From Lodderomyces elongisporus (taxonomy: Eukaryota; Ascomycota; Pichiomycetes; Serinales; Debaryomycetaceae): 64,000 nt of DNA. Within the stretch, counting starts at the first letter, position 1; every line of letters starts with the position of its first letter. Shown here in pieces: positions 61,728 to 64,000 of the stretch. The stretch is taken from positions 930,001-994,000 of the forward strand of contig NC_083678.1 of assembly GCF_030384665.1 (NCBI RefSeq), given 5' to 3'. A program made the translations under genes and the position numbers. The notes under the pieces were generated by a model, which was not told the DNA's origin, ran no database searches, and saw only the letters and a program-made list of their open reading frames with translations.

Positions 61728-62181
61728 TGTCGCATAGCACTGTCACAAGTGACAAGTGTACGACTGCTGAGCATCGGTTTGAGCTGGTAGCTCACCGATA
61801 CCAGCGGTTTGAGTTCGTGACTTGATAGGCTATATTCCAACTAAGTGTAATTGTCAATGATCGCACCTATAAAGGTCTCAATGCTCATAAGTTAAGAGAG
61901 TAAATTGTCTCATACAAAGTCACTAGTAAGGAGAATCGTGAGAGTATACACTCTGCACAATCACCTAGTGATTTGTGTTCAATGTAGTTGACCGTATAAA
62001 TTCTGTATTTAACCGATATTTCTATATAATAGTGATAAGTTAATTTTACCACTTCTCGTTCCTATTTATATTAACTCATCTCGTTTGAAGTTTCAAGTTT
62101 CCCATGTCGTGCAATATTCTCCAAATATTCACTTAGCGGAAACAAGGGCACAGAGCGTCCAGTGTGTGTCACACTGTGACA
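61728..62181 (-). repeat. 5' LTR of the retroelement
   Basis: 454 bp, identical by eye to the LTR at 58953-59406, followed by the TGTGG target duplication. Confidence 0.95.
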
Positions 62182-62186
62182 TGTGG

Positions 62187-63504
62187 GGAAGAAGTAAAAC
62201 CAAAAAAGAAAAAAAATAAAAAAATTAAAATTAAAAGGAGAACGAGAGATTCCCCGGGGTTTTACGTAACCTACTCCTAGACACCCATTACTAATACATC
62301 GAGCCATTCCGAGGGAGTATTATCCCAATATATGTATACATGTATTTATACATGTATAAAGTACTGGCAAGTACACAATCCATTCGACTACTAACCCACC
62401 ACAAACCTTGTGATTTTCATGCATGCACGTGTAAAGACAATAACCAAAACATTTCACCTATTGTATTCTTGACTCTTGCTCATATGATTTAATCCTTATG
62501 TTTTTGTATTTGTCTTTATTTCCTCATGACAAAATAGCTAAATATATATATATATAAAACAATAAAAAAAACCAATAAAATGTCATGCCAAACTCTACAA
62601 TAAATTCACAACAAATATCGACAAAGTATTTATTTGGTATACCCGAAGGATATTTCATCGCAAGTTTTGTACATTTTCTTTTTTCTTTTTTTTAAGAGTT
62701 CTTTTTTGAGGCTTTATATTTCATTTAAGGAACTGCACAAGCACAAAATATATAGGAACATTTTGTCTTCTTAATGGATGACTTCGGGGTTGAATCACCA
62801 AATTTGGTATTGAAAAGCGAAATCATCTTTTTGCTACTCAATCATATGTGTATATGTCAAAAATTTACATTGATTATATGGTTCTGACACTTTAGTGTCT
62901 CCCCCTTCTCCCCCTCTTTTTTTGCGTTCTTCTTACTCCTTCTTCCCCTTTCGTCTTCTCTTCTCGCCAAGTTTAATGAATAATTCATTCAAAGTGAGTG
63001 AACATTGTCATCTATTTTAAGGTAAACGCGTTTTTCAAGCCAGTAATAATGCAACAAGATGACAAGTTTGTATTTTAAATAGTAAAAGCAAAATATCATA
63101 TATTTAATTATATATTTATGTGTGTATTGCACAAGGAAAAGATATGATGTCAGACCAATATGTGTGCAGTCTGTACGATTGGTAATCGTTGAGCCAGGAT
63201 CGGCTCCATTTTTTGTTTTTTCGACTCTATTAATTTTCTTGTCAATTTTTTTCGTTACTATTCTATGTTTCTTACGCTCAAGTATGGCCGAGATTATCGA
63301 CCCATTCATTCGGATAAATCTTTGTAAAAGTATACGGGAATGCTAAACTCTGAAGTGGTGTGTGTGGGTGTGTGGGTGTGTGATTAGAAGAGAATTAGTA
63401 AAGAAGAGAGGTTCCAAAGTCAAAGGTTTGAAAGTCAAGATAATACAAAGGAATATCAAATAATATCAAAAAAATATACATACACCTGGGTCAAACTACT
63501 CTTT
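62187..63504. other. 1.3 kb gene-free spacer to the right of the element
   Basis: AT-rich DNA with an ATGTATACATGTATTTATACATGTATA palindromic patch near 62331-62358, a TA run near 62543 and a TGTG tract near 63358-63380. No tRNA gene or protein gene was recognised; the minus-strand frame at 62989-63309 has no protein character. Confidence 0.5.
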
Positions 63505-64000
63505 TCAAATCTTTGCCAACTCCTCGGCACAATACTCTTGAATCTGCTTTAGTTTTTCACATTGCGCTTTTTCAAGCTTGAGAAACTCTCGATCCAACTC
63601 ATCTTGCAATTCATTTCGTTTAGTTAATGTTTTGTATTCCAATAGCTTCAATTTGTTAATCAAGTTTGCTGAATACAACTTTAAACTTTGATGCATTACA
63701 TTCATCGGATCCATTGCATCTATTGCACCAATGGGTTCCAATGGCTTGACTCGAGGAGACCCTTGATCCTCAACCGATGTCTTTGCTGTAGTATCAGGGA
63801 AATCGGTAATCTCGTCTTCGCCGTCAGCACTTGCAATACCGCTATTATTGGCTTGAGTAGGAGTTGATGTTTTAAATTTGGGTGACATAAGAGCTTGTGT
63901 ATCAACAATTCTGCTACGGTGTACCACTTTTGGAGCTTTGATATTCTCTGACTCCAGATCAATACTCTCGAAACTCAACTTCAGTTCCAACCCCAACCGC
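63505..64000 (-). CDS. 3' end of an unrecognised coiled-coil protein, N-terminus outside the window
   Basis: The frame is open from the right edge to a stop at 63505, at least 165 codons. No ATG is needed inside, so the true start lies beyond 64000. The visible part begins with a polar, Ser/Thr-rich segment containing several S/T-P sites (MSPKFKTSTP, GSPRVKP), which suggests phosphorylation. It ends in a 60-residue coiled coil (LKLLEYKTLTKRNELQDELD). I do not recognise it. Confidence 0.7.
   Translation of the reverse strand, partial: RLGLELKLSFESIDLESENIKAPKVVHRSRIVDTQALMSPKFKTSTPTQANNSGIASADGEDEITDFPDTTAKTSVEDQGSPRVKPLEPIGAIDAMDPMNVMHQSLKLYSANLINKLKLLEYKTLTKRNELQDELDREFLKLEKAQCEKLKQIQEYCAEELAKI

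Larger units (their letters stand above)
58953..62181 (-). mobile_element. Complete, short LTR retroelement (3,229 bp), probably non-autonomous, gypsy-related
   Basis: Two 454-bp LTRs (58953-59406 and 61728-62181) in direct orientation, identical by eye, flank a 2,321-bp interior. The whole unit is bounded by the 5-bp direct repeat TGTGG (58948-58952 and 62182-62186), so it is one insertion event. Polypurine tract and primer-binding site place transcription on the minus strand, from right to left. The interior lacks any full gag or pol frame; a short remnant near the 3' end resembles the C-terminal part of a Ty3/gypsy integrase. Identical LTRs mean recent transposition, so the proteins were probably supplied by another copy. 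Confidence 0.93.

Noticed and set aside
58953..62181. Interpretation as a DNA transposon or integrated plasmid
   Set aside because: Direct 454-bp terminal repeats with TG...CA ends, primer-binding site, polypurine tract and 5-bp target duplication fit an LTR retroelement instead.
62989..63346. Overlapping plus- and minus-strand frames in the last spacer
   Set aside because: Composition-driven, with no motif on either strand.

Overview
This window is nuclear DNA from a budding yeast, most likely of the CUG-Ser (CTG) clade and possibly near Lodderomyces/Candida. The signs are compact, mostly intronless genes whose orthologues are yeast proteins, introns with a GTATGT-type donor and a (T)ACTAAC branch site, many Asn/Ser/Gln/Glu low-complexity tracts in proteins, AT-rich spacers, and a run of nine CTG codons in TIP20 that makes sense as serine but not as leucine. 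Species is inference. Gene symbols rest on protein similarity recalled from known families, not on a search.

Layout. 1-9 kb: an anion-permease-type MFS transporter cut by the window edge, an uncharacterised alpha/beta-hydrolase-like protein, ATG16 (autophagy) and RIM13 (calpain-like protease of the pH pathway). 8.5-12.3 kb: a 3.7 kb gene-free region leading into a cytosolic alcohol dehydrogenase gene. 13.6-14.0 kb: a solo LTR with a 5-bp target duplication. 14-32 kb: a dense housekeeping block of CNB1, an RKM2-like SET methyltransferase, a ketopantoate-reductase-fold protein in the place where S. cerevisiae has CBS2, CAB5, CCT3, TIP20, DUN1 (one intron), OST3, SNN1, a ROG1-like lipase (one intron) and RPC17. 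32-41 kb: sparse, with an unknown 520-residue protein, two tandem MARVEL-like membrane proteins and long repeat-rich spacers. 41-58.7 kb: acyl-protein thioesterase, two uncharacterised proteins, COX18, SPT4, YTA7, MSM1, YIP1, SRP101 and a small membrane protein. 58.95-62.18 kb: a complete but short (3,229 bp) LTR element with identical 454-bp LTRs, a 5-bp target duplication, a primer-binding site and a polypurine tract, whose interior holds only broken coding remnants. The window ends in the 3' part of an unrecognised coiled-coil gene.

The genes are mostly unrelated housekeeping functions: secretory pathway (OST3, TIP20, YIP1, SRP101), endosome/autophagy (SNN1, ATG16, RIM13), mitochondrion (COX18, MSM1), transcription and chromatin (RPC17, SPT4, YTA7), signalling (CNB1, DUN1) and CoA synthesis (CAB5, possibly the reductase). 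Several neighbours are also neighbours or near neighbours in S. cerevisiae (RKM2-CBS2-CAB5, MSM1-YIP1, COX18-SPT4, RIM13/ATG16, CCT3/RPC17, TIP20/ROG1), which supports the identifications.

The most unusual signals are the young, coding-deficient LTR element with two mutually exclusive hairpins in its LTR; a GC-rich GCGCG/TTGCGCG motif recurring mostly about 130-310 bp upstream of start codons in otherwise AT-rich promoters; an in-frame hydrophobic N-terminal extension on the acyl-protein thioesterase; and the reductase-fold gene at the CBS2 position that keeps its catalytic residues beside CAB5.
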